Source: JASBRS01 sp964496495 (GTDB lineage: Bacteria > Deinococcota > Deinococci > Deinococcales > Trueperaceae). From it: DNA of 64,000 nt. Positions 1 through 9,534 of the stretch are shown here, piece after piece (within the stretch, counting starts at the first letter, position 1; every line of letters starts with the position of its first letter). The notes below the pieces were generated by a model. The model ran no database searches. It saw only the letters and a list, made by a program, of their open reading frames with translations, and was not told the origin of the DNA. Where the stretch lies: the NCBI GenBank assembly GCA_964496495.1, contig CAZBZU010000014.1, positions 1-64,000 of the forward strand, read 5' to 3'. The position numbers and the translations under genes are program-made.

Positions 1-87
1 GGCGCGCCGAGGCGGCGCACCCAGGGCATGCCAGAGGCCTCCGGGCACCTCGACATGGAGGTGCAGGTGCAGGTGCAGGTGGAGTGA
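1..87 (+). CDS. Possible 3' end of a gene entering from the left
   Basis: The frame is open from base 1 and ends at a TGA at 85-87, giving a 28-residue tail. The last residues alternate Val-Gln because of a 6-bp GTGCAG tandem repeat just before the stop. The tail would be convergent with the oxidoreductase operon that ends at 120. Nothing identifies a family, and a frame open for only 29 codons in DNA this GC-rich can occur by chance. Confidence 0.3.
   Translation, partial: GAPRRRTQGMPEASGHLDMEVQVQVQVE
57..84. repeat. Short 6-bp tandem repeat (GTGCAG)
   Basis: About four imperfect copies of GGTGCA lie immediately before the TGA at 85-87. If this is coding, the repeat gives a Val-Gln dipeptide tail. 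Confidence 0.6.
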
Positions 88-119
88 CGCCCGGCGACGG
101 TGGCGGCCGCGGCCGCAGG

Positions 120-677
120 CTACGCCGTGGGCGCCGCCGCGACGGCCGTGGCGGCACCGCGCCTGAGGGCCTTCAGGTTCGGCTCGAGCAGTGCGCGGCG
201 GTGCGCCGGGATGACGTGCTCCAGGGTCGCCTCGACCTGCTCCAGCTCGAGCACCGGCAGGGCGCTCAGCAGGGCGCCGAGCAGCACCAGGTTGGCGACG
301 CGTGGGCTGCCCAGCTCCTGCGCCAGCGCGTCGCCGGGAACCATCAGCGCCTGCAGGTCGCGGCGCTTCGGACGGCTCGCGACGATGGAGCTGTTGACCA
401 CCAGCACGCCGCCGGCCCTCACCAGCGGCTCGTAGCGCTCCAGCGAGGGCTGGTTGAGCACGATGGCGGCGCGCGGGTTGCGCACCACGGGCGAGCCGAT
501 CGGCGCGTCCGAGAGGATGGTGGTGCAGTGGGCCGTGCCGCCGCGCATCTCGGGGCCGTAGGAGGGGAACCAGGTGGTGTGCATCCCGGCGTCGAGCGCG
601 GCGTAGGCCAGTAGCTGGCCGGCGAACAACGCGCCCTGGCCGCCGAAGCCGGAGACGACGATCTCGCTCTGCATCAC
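120..677 (-). CDS. 2-oxoacid:ferredoxin oxidoreductase, gamma subunit
   Basis: This is the pyruvate/ketoisovalerate ferredoxin oxidoreductase gamma-domain family, about 185 residues, the usual length. Seen: a glycine-rich GFGGQG at residues 10-15 of the Rossmann-like fold, a conserved YGPEMRGG stretch around residue 60, and an NQPSLERY segment. In the four-subunit enzymes of this family the gamma subunit completes the CoA-dependent oxidative decarboxylation of a 2-oxoacid to acyl-CoA with reduction of ferredoxin. It is the last gene of a delta-alpha-beta-gamma operon. The GTG at 677 overlaps the TGA of the beta gene, and an ATG follows directly at 674, so either may be the start. An AGGAG lies 9 nt before the GTG. 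Confidence 0.9.
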   Translation of the reverse strand: MMQSEIVVSGFGGQGALFAGQLLAYAALDAGMHTTWFPSYGPEMRGGTAHCTTILSDAPIGSPVVRNPRAAIVLNQPSLERYEPLVRAGGVLVVNSSIVASRPKRRDLQALMVPGDALAQELGSPRVANLVLLGALLSALPVLELEQVEATLEHVIPAHRRALLEPNLKALRRGAATAVAAAPTA

Positions 678-1480
678 GCCCGCCCTCTCCTGGGGGTCTC
701 TGCCCAGCCGTCCGGGGTCTTGAACTCGCCCAGCGGGTACGCCGGGACCATCTCGTCGCGGATGAAGTCGAGCGCCTCCTGAGCCTCGAGGCCCCAGTTG
801 GTGGGGCAGCTCGACAGCAGCTCCACCATGGCGAACCCCAGGCCCTGCTGCTGCACCTCGAAGGCCTTGCGGATGGCCTTCTTGGCGCGGCGGATGTTGA
901 CCACGTCGTGGAGGCTGCGCCGCGCCACGTAGGCGGCCCCGTCCACCTGCGCCAGGAGCTCGCTCATGCGCAGGTTGTAGCCTTGCGTGCGCACGTCGCG
1001 GCCGAGCGGCGAGGAGGTGGTGCGCTGCCCGGGCAGCGTGGTGGGCGCCATCTGCCCGCCGGTCATGCCGTAGATGGCGTTGTTGATGAAGATCACGGTG
1101 ATGCGCTCGCCGCGGGCGGCGGCGTGGAGGATCTCGGCGGCGCCGATGGAGGCGAGATCGCCGTCGCCCTGATAGGTGAACACCAGCTTGCCCGGGCTCA
1201 CCCGCTTGAGGCCGGTGGCCAGGGCGGGGGCGCGCCCGTGCGGCGCTTGCGCGAAGTCGAGGGCGAAGTAGTTGTAGGCGAACACCGAGCAGCCCACCGA
1301 GGCGACCCCGATGGTGCGCTCCGCCGCCCCCAGCTCGTCGATGACCTCGGCGACCAGCCGTTGTGCGATGCCGTGCGTGCAGCCGGGGCAGTAGTGGGTG
1401 GGAACCGGAGCCAGCGACGCGGGGTAGCTCACCACCGCCGTGGCGGCACTGGCGTTGGGAACGACCGTGTCGACGCTCAC
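674..1480 (-). CDS. 2-oxoacid:ferredoxin oxidoreductase, beta (thiamine diphosphate) subunit
   Basis: This is the TPP-binding beta subunit, 268 residues. Seen: HYCPGC at residues 29-34, the TPP/Mg signature GDGD at 105-108 followed by NN at 133-134, and IYGMTGGQ just after. It binds thiamine diphosphate and carries out decarboxylation of the 2-oxoacid. The GTG start at 1480 overlaps the stop of the alpha gene by 4 bp, so the two genes are probably translationally coupled. The substrate (2-oxoglutarate or branched-chain 2-oxoacid) cannot be settled by eye. Confidence 0.92.
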   Translation of the reverse strand: MSVDTVVPNASAATAVVSYPASLAPVPTHYCPGCTHGIAQRLVAEVIDELGAAERTIGVASVGCSVFAYNYFALDFAQAPHGRAPALATGLKRVSPGKLVFTYQGDGDLASIGAAEILHAAARGERITVIFINNAIYGMTGGQMAPTTLPGQRTTSSPLGRDVRTQGYNLRMSELLAQVDGAAYVARRSLHDVVNIRRAKKAIRKAFEVQQQGLGFAMVELLSSCPTNWGLEAQEALDFIRDEMVPAYPLGEFKTPDGWAETPRRGRA

Positions 1481-2559
1481 GCGACCACCTCCTCCGCGGC
1501 CAGCTGCAAGTGGACGTCGCGGATCGCGTCCAGCACCTCCTCGGGCATGGGTACCACCCCGCCGGTCCGGCCGAAGAAGGCGACCGCGGTGTGCCCCTCG
1601 ACGGCGGCGCGGACGTCGTGCAGCATCTGACCGGCGTTCATCTCGACGACCAGGATGGCGTCCACCTCGTCGGCGAGTCGCCGGATGCGCGCCACGGGGA
1701 AGGGATACAGGGTGATCGGCCGCAGCAATCCCACGCGGATGCCTTCGGCGCGCGCGGCCTCGATGGCCGTCATCGACAGCCGCCCCGCGGTGCCGAAGGC
1801 CACCACGGCGATGTTGGCGTCACCCAGGTGGGCTTCCTCGAAGCGCACCTCGGTCTCCTCGATGCGCCGGTAGCTCGCCTGCAGCCTCTGGTTGTAGGCT
1901 TCCTCCTCCTCGGGGTCGAGGTAGATGGAGGTGATGGCGTGCGGCTCGCGCCCCTGGGCGCCGGTGAGCGCCCACTCGGGGCGCGCCTCGGCGGGGCGCG
2001 GCTCGCGCATGGGGGGAAGCTCGGCCGGCTCCATCATCTGCCCGAGGCTGCCGTCGGCCAGCACCGCCGTGATGCAGCGGTAGCGCTCGGCGAGATCGAA
2101 GGCGTCGACGGTCAGGTCGATCAGCTCCTGCACGGTGGCGGGCGCCAGCACGATCATGTGAGTGTCGCCGTGCGGGCCTCCCTTGACCATCTGGTTGTAG
2201 TCGCTCTGCGCCGGAGCGATGTTGCCGAGGCCGGGGCCGCCGCGCATGACGTCCACGATGACCATCGGCACGCGCGACCCGGCGATGTACGAGAGGCCCT
2301 CCATCATCAGGCTCACACCCGGGCTGGAGGACGAGGTCATCACCCGGACGCCGGCGGTGGCGGCGCCGTAGACCATGTTGATGGCGGCCACCTCGCTCTC
2401 GGCCTGCACGAAGGCGCGCCCGAGCTCGGGCATGCGCCGGGCCATGTGCTCGAGCGCCTCGGTCTGCGGCGTGATGGGATACCCGAAGTACGCCTCGCAG
2501 CCCGCACGGATGGCCGCCTCGGCGAAGGCGACGTTTCCCTTGAGCAGTGCCCGCGCCAT
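1477..2559 (-). CDS. vorB: 2-oxoacid:ferredoxin oxidoreductase, alpha subunit (VorB/KorA type)
   Basis: This is the alpha subunit of a CoA-dependent 2-oxoacid:ferredoxin oxidoreductase, 360 residues. Seen: the N-terminal GNVAFAEAAIRAG and GYPITPQTE motifs typical of this chain, the SSSSPGVSLM loop, DVMRGGPGLG, and a C-terminal FFGRTGGVVPMPEEV segment. I associate that last segment with proteins annotated VorB (3-methyl-2-oxobutanoate oxidoreductase). The start ATG at 2559 directly abuts the TGA of the ferredoxin gene. The enzyme couples breakdown of a 2-oxoacid to reduced ferredoxin in the cytoplasm. VorB rather than KorA is a judgement from overall appearance. Confidence 0.88.
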   Translation of the reverse strand: MARALLKGNVAFAEAAIRAGCEAYFGYPITPQTEALEHMARRMPELGRAFVQAESEVAAINMVYGAATAGVRVMTSSSSPGVSLMMEGLSYIAGSRVPMVIVDVMRGGPGLGNIAPAQSDYNQMVKGGPHGDTHMIVLAPATVQELIDLTVDAFDLAERYRCITAVLADGSLGQMMEPAELPPMREPRPAEARPEWALTGAQGREPHAITSIYLDPEEEEAYNQRLQASYRRIEETEVRFEEAHLGDANIAVVAFGTAGRLSMTAIEAARAEGIRVGLLRPITLYPFPVARIRRLADEVDAILVVEMNAGQMLHDVRAAVEGHTAVAFFGRTGGVVPMPEEVLDAIRDVHLQLAAEEVVA

Positions 2560-2784
2560 TCAGGCGGCCGCCCGTTCGCGATAGACGGTGAAGGCCGCCT
2601 CCGGGCAGATGACGGAGCACAGCTCGCAGCCGGTGCACGCCTCCTGCGGATCGACCAGCTCGACCGGATGGTAGCCTCGGGCGCTGAAGCGCGTGGACAG
2701 GCTGAGCACGCCCTTGGGGCACACGCCGGTGCAGAGCCCGCACCCTTTGCACAACGCTTCGTCGACGATGACGGAACCCTTCAT
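2560..2784 (-). CDS. 2-oxoacid:ferredoxin oxidoreductase, delta subunit (2x[4Fe-4S] ferredoxin)
   Basis: A 74-residue dicluster ferredoxin. Cysteines fall at 12, 15, 18 and 22 (CxxCxxCxxxC followed by P) and again at 50, 53, 56 and 60, the classic pattern for two [4Fe-4S] clusters that pass electrons out of the catalytic subunits. It is the first gene of the operon and its stop abuts the alpha start. The start at 2784 is chosen because a GGAGG lies just upstream. The same frame stays open for more than 370 codons further upstream, but that stretch is antisense to the DUF432-like gene and is not believed. Confidence 0.9.
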   Translation of the reverse strand: MKGSVIVDEALCKGCGLCTGVCPKGVLSLSTRFSARGYHPVELVDPQEACTGCELCSVICPEAAFTVYRERAAA

Positions 2785-2925
2785 GGGGCCTCCTTGCGGC
2801 TGATGTCTCACGGTAGCTCCGGCGCGCCGGGCAATTTGTCCCGGCTCCAGTACAACGGACCCGTCACGTCGGCATGGGGGCGGTGCTGCCAGAGACGGCA
2901 TCGCGCCGTGGTATGTGGGTAGGGC

Positions 2926-3750
2926 ATGGGCGACGCGACGTACGAGGCTCCGCAGGAGCGCGGCAGTTCCTGGTGGGGCGTCACGCCCCTGCCTCGGGAC
3001 GCCCTGCGCGGCTGGCGCATCGGGCCGTACGCTCTGTGGGTGCGTGCCGGCGAGCGGGAGTGGCGCTTGTGGCGTGCCTCCAGCGGAGACGCCATGACCA
3101 CTGAGCTGGAGCTGGCGATCGAGACCGACGAGTCGCGGATCGCCGCCGATGCCAGCCTGACCCGGGTCGGGCTCACGGGAGCTGAGCCGGTGCTGGGCAT
3201 GCGGCCGGCGCTCGCCGACCGCGACGTGGTCGTGCGTCCGGACATCCCCGTGGTGGTCCCGGCCGGCGCCCGTATCGAGCTGTACGTCACCACCCCGGTG
3301 TGGGTGGTGACCAGCGTTGGGAAGGACGGCCCGATGCTGTTGGACGAGCCTAGCCACCGCCTTTCGGACACCTGGTTCGGCCCGAACACGCTGACCGGCG
3401 AGCTCGCCTACGCCATCCGTACGGCGTCGCGACTGGACCTGGCGGACGTGCCTCGGCGCCCGCACCGCGCCATCACCAAGCTCACCGTGATCAACGAGGG
3501 CCGGGACCAGCTTCCGGTCGACAGGCTCAAGGTGCCCGTGACCGGTCTTGCGATCTATGCGGACGGGAGCGGCGGCCTGTGGACCGACCACGTCACGCTC
3601 GAACGCCGGCTCCAACCTGGAGAGGCGGCCGCCAGCGTCAGCGCCGGCCCCGGCGTGGCGGACGTGCAGGCTCACCGCATCGCCGAGCCGCGCGTCGCGA
3701 CCGGCTCGCGCTTCACTCTCAACGCCTTCGGGCGACTCTTCGGCGTATGA
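2926..3750 (+). CDS. DUF432-like protein upstream of an MscS channel
   Basis: A 274-residue soluble protein. Seen: mostly beta-type sequence with a PVVVPAGARIELYVTTPVWV segment in the middle, no signal peptide and no membrane segment. I read it as the DUF432 family, which I recall beside mechanosensitive channels in archaea and some bacteria. This rests on general resemblance, not a diagnostic motif. It is first in a three-gene run: the MscS gene starts 16 bp downstream and overlaps the hydrolase gene. A role linked to the channel is inferred only from position. It is divergent from the oxidoreductase operon, with 141 bp between. Confidence 0.75.
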   Translation: MGDATYEAPQERGSSWWGVTPLPRDALRGWRIGPYALWVRAGEREWRLWRASSGDAMTTELELAIETDESRIAADASLTRVGLTGAEPVLGMRPALADRDVVVRPDIPVVVPAGARIELYVTTPVWVVTSVGKDGPMLLDEPSHRLSDTWFGPNTLTGELAYAIRTASRLDLADVPRRPHRAITKLTVINEGRDQLPVDRLKVPVTGLAIYADGSGGLWTDHVTLERRLQPGEAAASVSAGPGVADVQAHRIAEPRVATGSRFTLNAFGRLFGV

Positions 3751-3766
3751 GGACTGGGAGGCGCCC

Positions 3767-4723
3767 ATGGGTTGGCTGAGCTCGGTAGCGAACGCCCTGC
3801 ACCTGCACATGAGCGGCGAGCAGCTCGGGGCCCTCGCCCGTGCGGGCGTGTACGTCGTGCTCGGTATCGTCCTGGCGCGTCTCGCCGCCGTCGCCGTCAA
3901 CCGCGCGACGCGCCACATGAGCGCGCAGGAGCGCGTCCTGCTGCGGCGACTGGCGAGCTATCTGGTGATGGGCCTGTTCTTCGCCTCCGCGTTGCGTGAG
4001 GCGGGGTTCCGGTTCGACGTGTTGCTCGGCGCGGCCGGGATCGTGACGGTGGCGGTCGGGTTCGCGTCGCAGACCTCGGCCTCGAACATGATCAGCGGCC
4101 TGTTCCTGATGCTCGAGCGCTCCATCGCCATAGGGGACGTCATCAACGTCTCCGGGACCGTCGGCGAGGTGCTCTCGGTCGACCTGCTGTCGACGCGCCT
4201 TCGCACCTTCGACAACCTGCTGGTGCGCATCCCCAACCAGACCATGGTGAGCACCATGATCACCAACTACAATCGCCTGCCCATCCGGCGCTTCGATCTG
4301 CAGGTCGGCGTCGCATACAAGGAGGATCTCGCCATGGTGGAGAAGACGCTCCTCGACATCGCGGATCGCAATCCGTTGTGCCTGGAGGACCCGGCGCCGC
4401 TCCTGATCGCGAACGGGTTCGGCGCCTCGTCGATCGACTATCAGCTTTCGGTCTGGGCGAAGCGCGAGAACTGGCTCGAGCTCCGCAACCGCATCACTCG
4501 CGAGGTCAAGGCCGGCTTCGACGATCTCGGCATCGAGATCCCCTTCCCCCACGTGTCGGTCTACACCGGCAGCGCCAGCCAGCCCTTCCCGGTCGCGCTG
4601 ACCACGCCCTCGGCTGCCAGGCCTCCGGATGCGGGCCCTGGCCCGGGCGGGGAGACCGCCGGCGGCGGCCCGGGTGCGGCCGATGTTGGCGGCAGGCCCC
4701 AGTCGCAACAGGACCCGGCATGA
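3767..4723 (+). CDS. Small-conductance mechanosensitive channel (MscS family)
   Basis: A 318-residue inner-membrane channel that would open under membrane tension and release osmolytes on osmotic downshock. Seen: hydrophobic segments at about 24-45, 60-78 and 84-115. The last is the pore helix rich in Ala/Gly (VAVGFASQTSASNMISGLF) and leads into the beta domain with GDVINVSGTVGEV and the VRIPNQTM segment typical of MscS. A Pro/Gly-rich tail of about 45 residues follows the last domain. The start at 3767 is chosen for the GGGAGG 7 nt upstream. The ATG of the next gene overlaps its TGA by 4 bp. Confidence 0.92.
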   Translation: MGWLSSVANALHLHMSGEQLGALARAGVYVVLGIVLARLAAVAVNRATRHMSAQERVLLRRLASYLVMGLFFASALREAGFRFDVLLGAAGIVTVAVGFASQTSASNMISGLFLMLERSIAIGDVINVSGTVGEVLSVDLLSTRLRTFDNLLVRIPNQTMVSTMITNYNRLPIRRFDLQVGVAYKEDLAMVEKTLLDIADRNPLCLEDPAPLLIANGFGASSIDYQLSVWAKRENWLELRNRITREVKAGFDDLGIEIPFPHVSVYTGSASQPFPVALTTPSAARPPDAGPGPGGETAGGGPGAADVGGRPQSQQDPA

Positions 4724-5535
4724 CGGCGCCGGCGGGTGAGGCCGGAGCGAGAATCGCCTACGTCGCCTTCCGCAGCCTTCACGCCGACCCGCTCACGCTG
4801 GCGGGCCAGTTGCGGGTTCCGCAGGCCGTCGCCGGACCGCTACCTGCCGTGGTCCTGGTGCACGGCTCCTACGGAGTCGACGGTCGCGGCGCGAGCCTGG
4901 CGGCGGTGCTGAACGGCGGCGGCATCGCAACGCTGGAGATCGACCTGTGGGCGCCGCGCGGGGTCCGGCAGCCGCTGGACCGTCCCAGCCATGCGGCAGA
5001 GACGCTGCCGGACGCGTTCGGCGCCTTGCGCTACCTGGCGTCGCGCCCGGATATCGACGCGCGGCGCATCGGCATCGCGGGCTTCTCCTGGGGCGGGGTG
5101 GTGTCGTTGCTCAGCGCCACCCGCCGGTACGCCGAGGAGATCGCCGGCGTGGACGGTGAGCGCTTCGCCGCGCACGCCCCCTTCTACCCGGTGTGCTGGG
5201 CGTACAACCGGCGGCCCGGATACGAGGTGCGCGACCTCACCGGCGCCCCCGTGCTCATCCAGGCGGGTGCCCTGGACACCTACGACCGGCCGACCGGCTG
5301 CCAGGAGATGGTGGCGGCGCTTCCGGAAGCCGACCGTCGCCACGTCCGGGTCATCGTCTACCCGGGGGCGACGCATGCCTTCGACCGGCAGCAGCCGGAG
5401 GTGGTGGTCCAGGACCCGCATGCCAACGAGGGCGCCGGAGGAGAGGTGCGCTTCGCGCCCAATCCTGAGGTCACCGCTCGTGCGCACCGCGAGACGGTAG
5501 CGTTCTTCCGAGAGGCGCTGACGCCGCCGTCATGA
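4720..5535 (+). CDS. Dienelactone hydrolase family alpha/beta hydrolase
   Basis: A 271-residue alpha/beta hydrolase. Seen: oxyanion strand VVLVHGSYG at 44-52, nucleophile elbow GFSWGG with Ser123, the acid Asp186 in the GALDTYDRPTGC loop, and His219 in GATHAF. The arrangement matches the dienelactone hydrolase family, although that family uses Cys as nucleophile in the type enzyme and Ser here. There is no signal peptide. It overlaps the MscS stop (ATGA), so the two are probably cotranslated. The substrate is unknown and the link with an osmotic channel is unexplained. Confidence 0.85.
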   Translation: MTAPAGEAGARIAYVAFRSLHADPLTLAGQLRVPQAVAGPLPAVVLVHGSYGVDGRGASLAAVLNGGGIATLEIDLWAPRGVRQPLDRPSHAAETLPDAFGALRYLASRPDIDARRIGIAGFSWGGVVSLLSATRRYAEEIAGVDGERFAAHAPFYPVCWAYNRRPGYEVRDLTGAPVLIQAGALDTYDRPTGCQEMVAALPEADRRHVRVIVYPGATHAFDRQQPEVVVQDPHANEGAGGEVRFAPNPEVTARAHRETVAFFREALTPPS

Positions 5536-5635
5536 GCTCGCCGCCCGGTGGCCAACGCGAGGACCCGTCGCCGCCGGTCGGCTGCGCGACTCTCGTGGCC
5601 GCCGCCACGGCCGCGGGCGCGGCGGCAGGGCGCAT

Positions 5636-5641
5636 TAGGAT
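5636..5641 (+). promoter_or_regulatory. Probable -10 element (TAGGAT), leaderless start
   Basis: TAGGAT lies exactly 8 nt before the ATG at 5650. This is the spacing expected if transcription starts at or next to the start codon. Confidence 0.5.
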
Positions 5642-5649
5642 GGACCATC

Positions 5650-6651
<1,002 letters not shown>

Positions 6652-6669
6652 CGCCCGCCGGGAGCCGCC

Positions 6670-7473
6670 ATGGACCGGGTAGCCGTCACCGTTCTCGAGA
6701 TCGCCCGCCTGCGCTTCGACCTGGCCGACGCCTACGGTCCGGAGGCGGCGGGTCTGGCGGAAGGGGGCCCCGCGGCGATCCCGGTGCAGGCCTTCCACCT
6801 GGCGCTTCCCGGGCGCTCGGTGCTGGTCGACGCTCCGCACTACGATCCCGCCGACACGCCCGCGGCCTACCAGCTGCCGAACTACCAGGCGCCGCCGCCG
6901 CTGGCGGTGCAGCTCGAGGACCGCGGCATCGCGCCCGGGGACGTCACCGACGTCGTTCTCACCCATCTGCATTTCGACCACTACGGCGGCCTCACGCACC
7001 TGGTGGACGGCCGCCTGCGGCCGCTGTTCGCCGGCGCCCGGCACTACCTGGGACGCGGCGACTGGCCCCCGGCAGCGGCGGAGGCCGGGCCGCTCGTCGA
7101 CCGCACGGTCGGCGTGGTGGAGGCGCGCGACCTTCTCAGCCTCACGAGCGCCGAGCCCGGCGAGGACATCGACCTGGGTGACGGCCTGGCGCTGGTGCCG
7201 GCGCCCGGGGAGTCCCCCGGTCACCAGCTGGTGCGCGCCCAGGTGGGGGACGACGTGGTGTACCTGGTGGGCGACCTGTTCCACCACCCCGTGGAGCTCC
7301 GCGGAGGAGGGCCCGACGTGCGCTGGGCGGACCCCGCCGCCATGGCCGCGAGCAAGCGTAGGCTGACCGCGCGCGCCGCCGACGAGGGCGCGCGCGTCTA
7401 CGCCAGTCATATCGACGGCGCCTACCGTGTGGCCCGGAGCTGCGGAGGCTTCAGGTGGCTGCGGCTCGGGTGA
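6670..7473 (+). CDS. MBL-fold metallo-hydrolase
   Basis: A 267-residue metallo-beta-lactamase-fold enzyme. Seen: the metal motif HLHFDH at 99-104, a second-metal His in PGESPGH, the Asp in YLVGDLFHH and the final His in YASHIDG, so a dinuclear zinc or iron site looks complete. There is no signal peptide. It starts 18 bp after the deoxyhypusine-synthase-like gene, with GGGAG before the ATG, so the two form a probable operon. The substrate is unknown; related proteins cleave lactones, thioesters or similar bonds. It is convergent with the outer-membrane protein gene that ends at 7505. Confidence 0.88.
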   Translation: MDRVAVTVLEIARLRFDLADAYGPEAAGLAEGGPAAIPVQAFHLALPGRSVLVDAPHYDPADTPAAYQLPNYQAPPPLAVQLEDRGIAPGDVTDVVLTHLHFDHYGGLTHLVDGRLRPLFAGARHYLGRGDWPPAAAEAGPLVDRTVGVVEARDLLSLTSAEPGEDIDLGDGLALVPAPGESPGHQLVRAQVGDDVVYLVGDLFHHPVELRGGGPDVRWADPAAMAASKRRLTARAADEGARVYASHIDGAYRVARSCGGFRWLRLG

Positions 7474-7504
7474 GCGGCTGCCGTCGCGGCGGCCGCCCGT
7501 GCCC

Positions 7505-8761
7505 TCAGAAAGCGTACGTCAGCGCGACACGCAGCTGGCTGTCGTGGCGCCAGCTGCCGTAGCGGCTGCCGTCGCGGCCGTAGAAGAGGTAGAGCTCGGC
7601 GTCGCCGGTGACGCCGCCGGCGAAGGTGTAGCTGAGGCCCGGACGAACCATGCCGCTGCCGTCGCTGTAGTCGTGGAGCCAGGCGGCCTGGGCGCTGAGG
7701 CGCGGGCCGGCGTCGTACGCGATGGTGGCGAGGGAGCTGAAGGTGGTGGTGGCGTTGTCCCGGCCCTTATCGGCGCCCACGTGCTCGAGGATGCCCTCGA
7801 GGGTAGCGGTGGCTCCGCTCGGGAAGGTGTGCTCGGCTTCGAGGACGGCCTGGTAGCCGGGGTTGCCGATGGTCGGGTCGGTGCCGTCGGGGTCGTGGGT
7901 GAAGGTGGCGGCGGCCTCGCCGCGGAACACGGCGTGCGCGGTGGCGAGGGAGAAGTCGGCGCCGAGCAGGTCGTAGCGGTCGTAGTCGAGGACGCTCCGC
8001 ACGAGCACCTGCCCGGGGGTGGAGGTGGGCACGGTGGTGACGCTGACGGTGGGCGTGGTGCGGATGCCGTGGATGTAGGCCAGGCTGACGTCGCCGCCGC
8101 TGAGGGCGTCGAGGTCGAGGGTGACGCGGGCGCCGAACTGGACGTTGGCGAGCCTGGCGGCGGGCAGGTCGTCCTGCGTCGGGGCCTGGCCGACCACGGT
8201 GACGCCGGGCGGCAGCGGGAGGCTGATGGTGCCGCCGGCCTGCCAGGCCGTGCCCGGCTCCTCCGAGGCCCGGAAGACGGGCAGGAGCACCAGGTCGAGC
8301 TTGAGGGCGTCCTGGCGGTCGTGGACGATCGCGCGGATCATGGGGGTGGGGATGCGCTGGTCGGCCGGGTCGGCGACGGGGAAGCGGAGGTCGCGCGGGT
8401 TCAGGACGTCCTCCGGGTTGACGGCGTCGGTGGAGCCCCAGAAGGCGATCTGCTGGCCGACGATGAGGTCGATGTCGCCGAGGTAGAGGGTGGCGTACGC
8501 CTTTCCGAGATGCACGTCGGTACCGCTTCCGGCGCCGTCGTAGCCGGCGATGAGCTCGGCCTCGAAGCTGGCGTCCGGGAGGATCCCGGAGCCGACGTCG
8601 CCGGTGGCGTGGAGCTCGAGCCGCGCGGACGCGACGGGGATGGTGCCGTCGAAGGCGGCGCCGAAGGTGGTGGTGACCTTCCCGCCGAGGTGGAAGCCGG
8701 TCTGGGCGCCGGCGGCCGCTCCCAGGCCGAGGAGCAGGAGGGATGCCAGGATGCGTCGCAT
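7505..8761 (-). CDS. Outer-membrane beta-barrel protein, DUF1302-like
   Basis: About 418 residues. Seen: a Sec signal peptide (RRILASLLLLGLGAAAGAQ), alternating beta-type sequence throughout, the segment GQQIAFWGSTDAVNPEDVLNPRDLRF that I recognise from DUF1302 barrels, and a C-terminal strand ending in an aromatic residue (LTYAF), as expected for outer-membrane barrels. It is last in the run regulator, RND transporter, LolA-like carrier, barrel, so it is the probable outer-membrane part of an export or lipid-trafficking system. The ATG at 8761 is preferred, with GAGG 5 nt before it. A GTG at 8767 overlapping the previous stop is the alternative. Confidence 0.83.
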   Translation of the reverse strand: MRRILASLLLLGLGAAAGAQTGFHLGGKVTTTFGAAFDGTIPVASARLELHATGDVGSGILPDASFEAELIAGYDGAGSGTDVHLGKAYATLYLGDIDLIVGQQIAFWGSTDAVNPEDVLNPRDLRFPVADPADQRIPTPMIRAIVHDRQDALKLDLVLLPVFRASEEPGTAWQAGGTISLPLPPGVTVVGQAPTQDDLPAARLANVQFGARVTLDLDALSGGDVSLAYIHGIRTTPTVSVTTVPTSTPGQVLVRSVLDYDRYDLLGADFSLATAHAVFRGEAAATFTHDPDGTDPTIGNPGYQAVLEAEHTFPSGATATLEGILEHVGADKGRDNATTTFSSLATIAYDAGPRLSAQAAWLHDYSDGSGMVRPGLSYTFAGGVTGDAELYLFYGRDGSRYGSWRHDSQLRVALTYAF

Positions 8762-8763
8762 GG

Positions 8764-9534
8764 TCACCTCGTCAGGAAGCGCTCGGTGAAGACCTCGGCG
8801 GGGATGGACGCGGCGACGCTGACGTCGCTCTGCTGCAGGGTGGTGGTCGAGCCGCCGGACGCCGATGCCATGCGCATCTCGCTGGGCAGGGTGTAGCCGT
8901 CCACCACCGTGGTCTTGCCGATGGTCATGACCTTGAGGAGCGCGCCGGCCCGGTAGAACTCGATCCGGCTGGGGATGAGGGTCGCTTCCGGCACGTGTAG
9001 CACGAGCTTGCTGTAGGACGTGTCGGTGCCCGGCCTGGGCGTCGCCTGCACCACGTACACCGGGCCGGGATCGACCTTCAGCAGCTCGTTGTCGTAGGTC
9101 TCGTGGGTGCCGGTCTGCAGGTCGCTGATGTCCTCGTAGGAGAAGTCCGATCCGAAGAAGGCCTGCTGCTTCTGGCTCCCGGCGATGCGTCGTGTGCGGT
9201 CCAGGGCCGGGAGGTAGACCATCGCGTCGGTGCTGCCGTCCGCACGCTTGAGGGACAGGAAGCCCGACCCGGCGATGTCGGCGGGCGCCGTGAACTTGAC
9301 GACCTCGCTGTCGCCGCCGTCGGCGGACCAGATGCGCATCGTCCGGGTGAGGGACTGTCCCGAGCGGGAGGTGATGGTCATGGTCATGGTGGAGATCAGG
9401 GCCTTCGGCGCGGGTCGGGCGTCGACGGCGGCCATGACGGCCGCTCCCGTGGTGTACGTCTGGGCGTAGCCATGGGCGGCGCCGGCCGCGACGCAGAGCA
9501 CGGCGAGCAGGCTGAGGAACGTGTGCCTAGGCAT
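8764..9534 (-). CDS. Outer-membrane lipoprotein-sorting (LolA-like) protein
   Basis: A periplasmic carrier of about 256 residues. Seen: a signal peptide from the ATG at 9534 (PRHTFLSLLAVLCVAAGAAHGYAQ), then a LolA/DUF4292-like half-barrel with VVKFTAPADIAGSGFLSL, VYLPALDRTRRI and FFGSDFSYEDI, typical of the LolA-like partners of RND transporters. It would shuttle a lipid or lipoprotein between the inner-membrane RND protein and the outer membrane. GGGAGGTGT lies 8 nt before the chosen ATG, and this start overlaps the transporter stop by 8 bp. A longer frame starts at 9561 but lacks a better ribosome site. Confidence 0.85.
   Translation of the reverse strand: MPRHTFLSLLAVLCVAAGAAHGYAQTYTTGAAVMAAVDARPAPKALISTMTMTITSRSGQSLTRTMRIWSADGGDSEVVKFTAPADIAGSGFLSLKRADGSTDAMVYLPALDRTRRIAGSQKQQAFFGSDFSYEDISDLQTGTHETYDNELLKVDPGPVYVVQATPRPGTDTSYSKLVLHVPEATLIPSRIEFYRAGALLKVMTIGKTTVVDGYTLPSEMRMASASGGSTTTLQQSDVSVAASIPAEVFTERFLTR

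Noticed and set aside
2560..3918. A 452-codon version of the ferredoxin gene
   Set aside because: The extra N-terminal part is antisense of the DUF432-like and MscS genes. The 74-residue form has a proper SD and the normal ferredoxin length.
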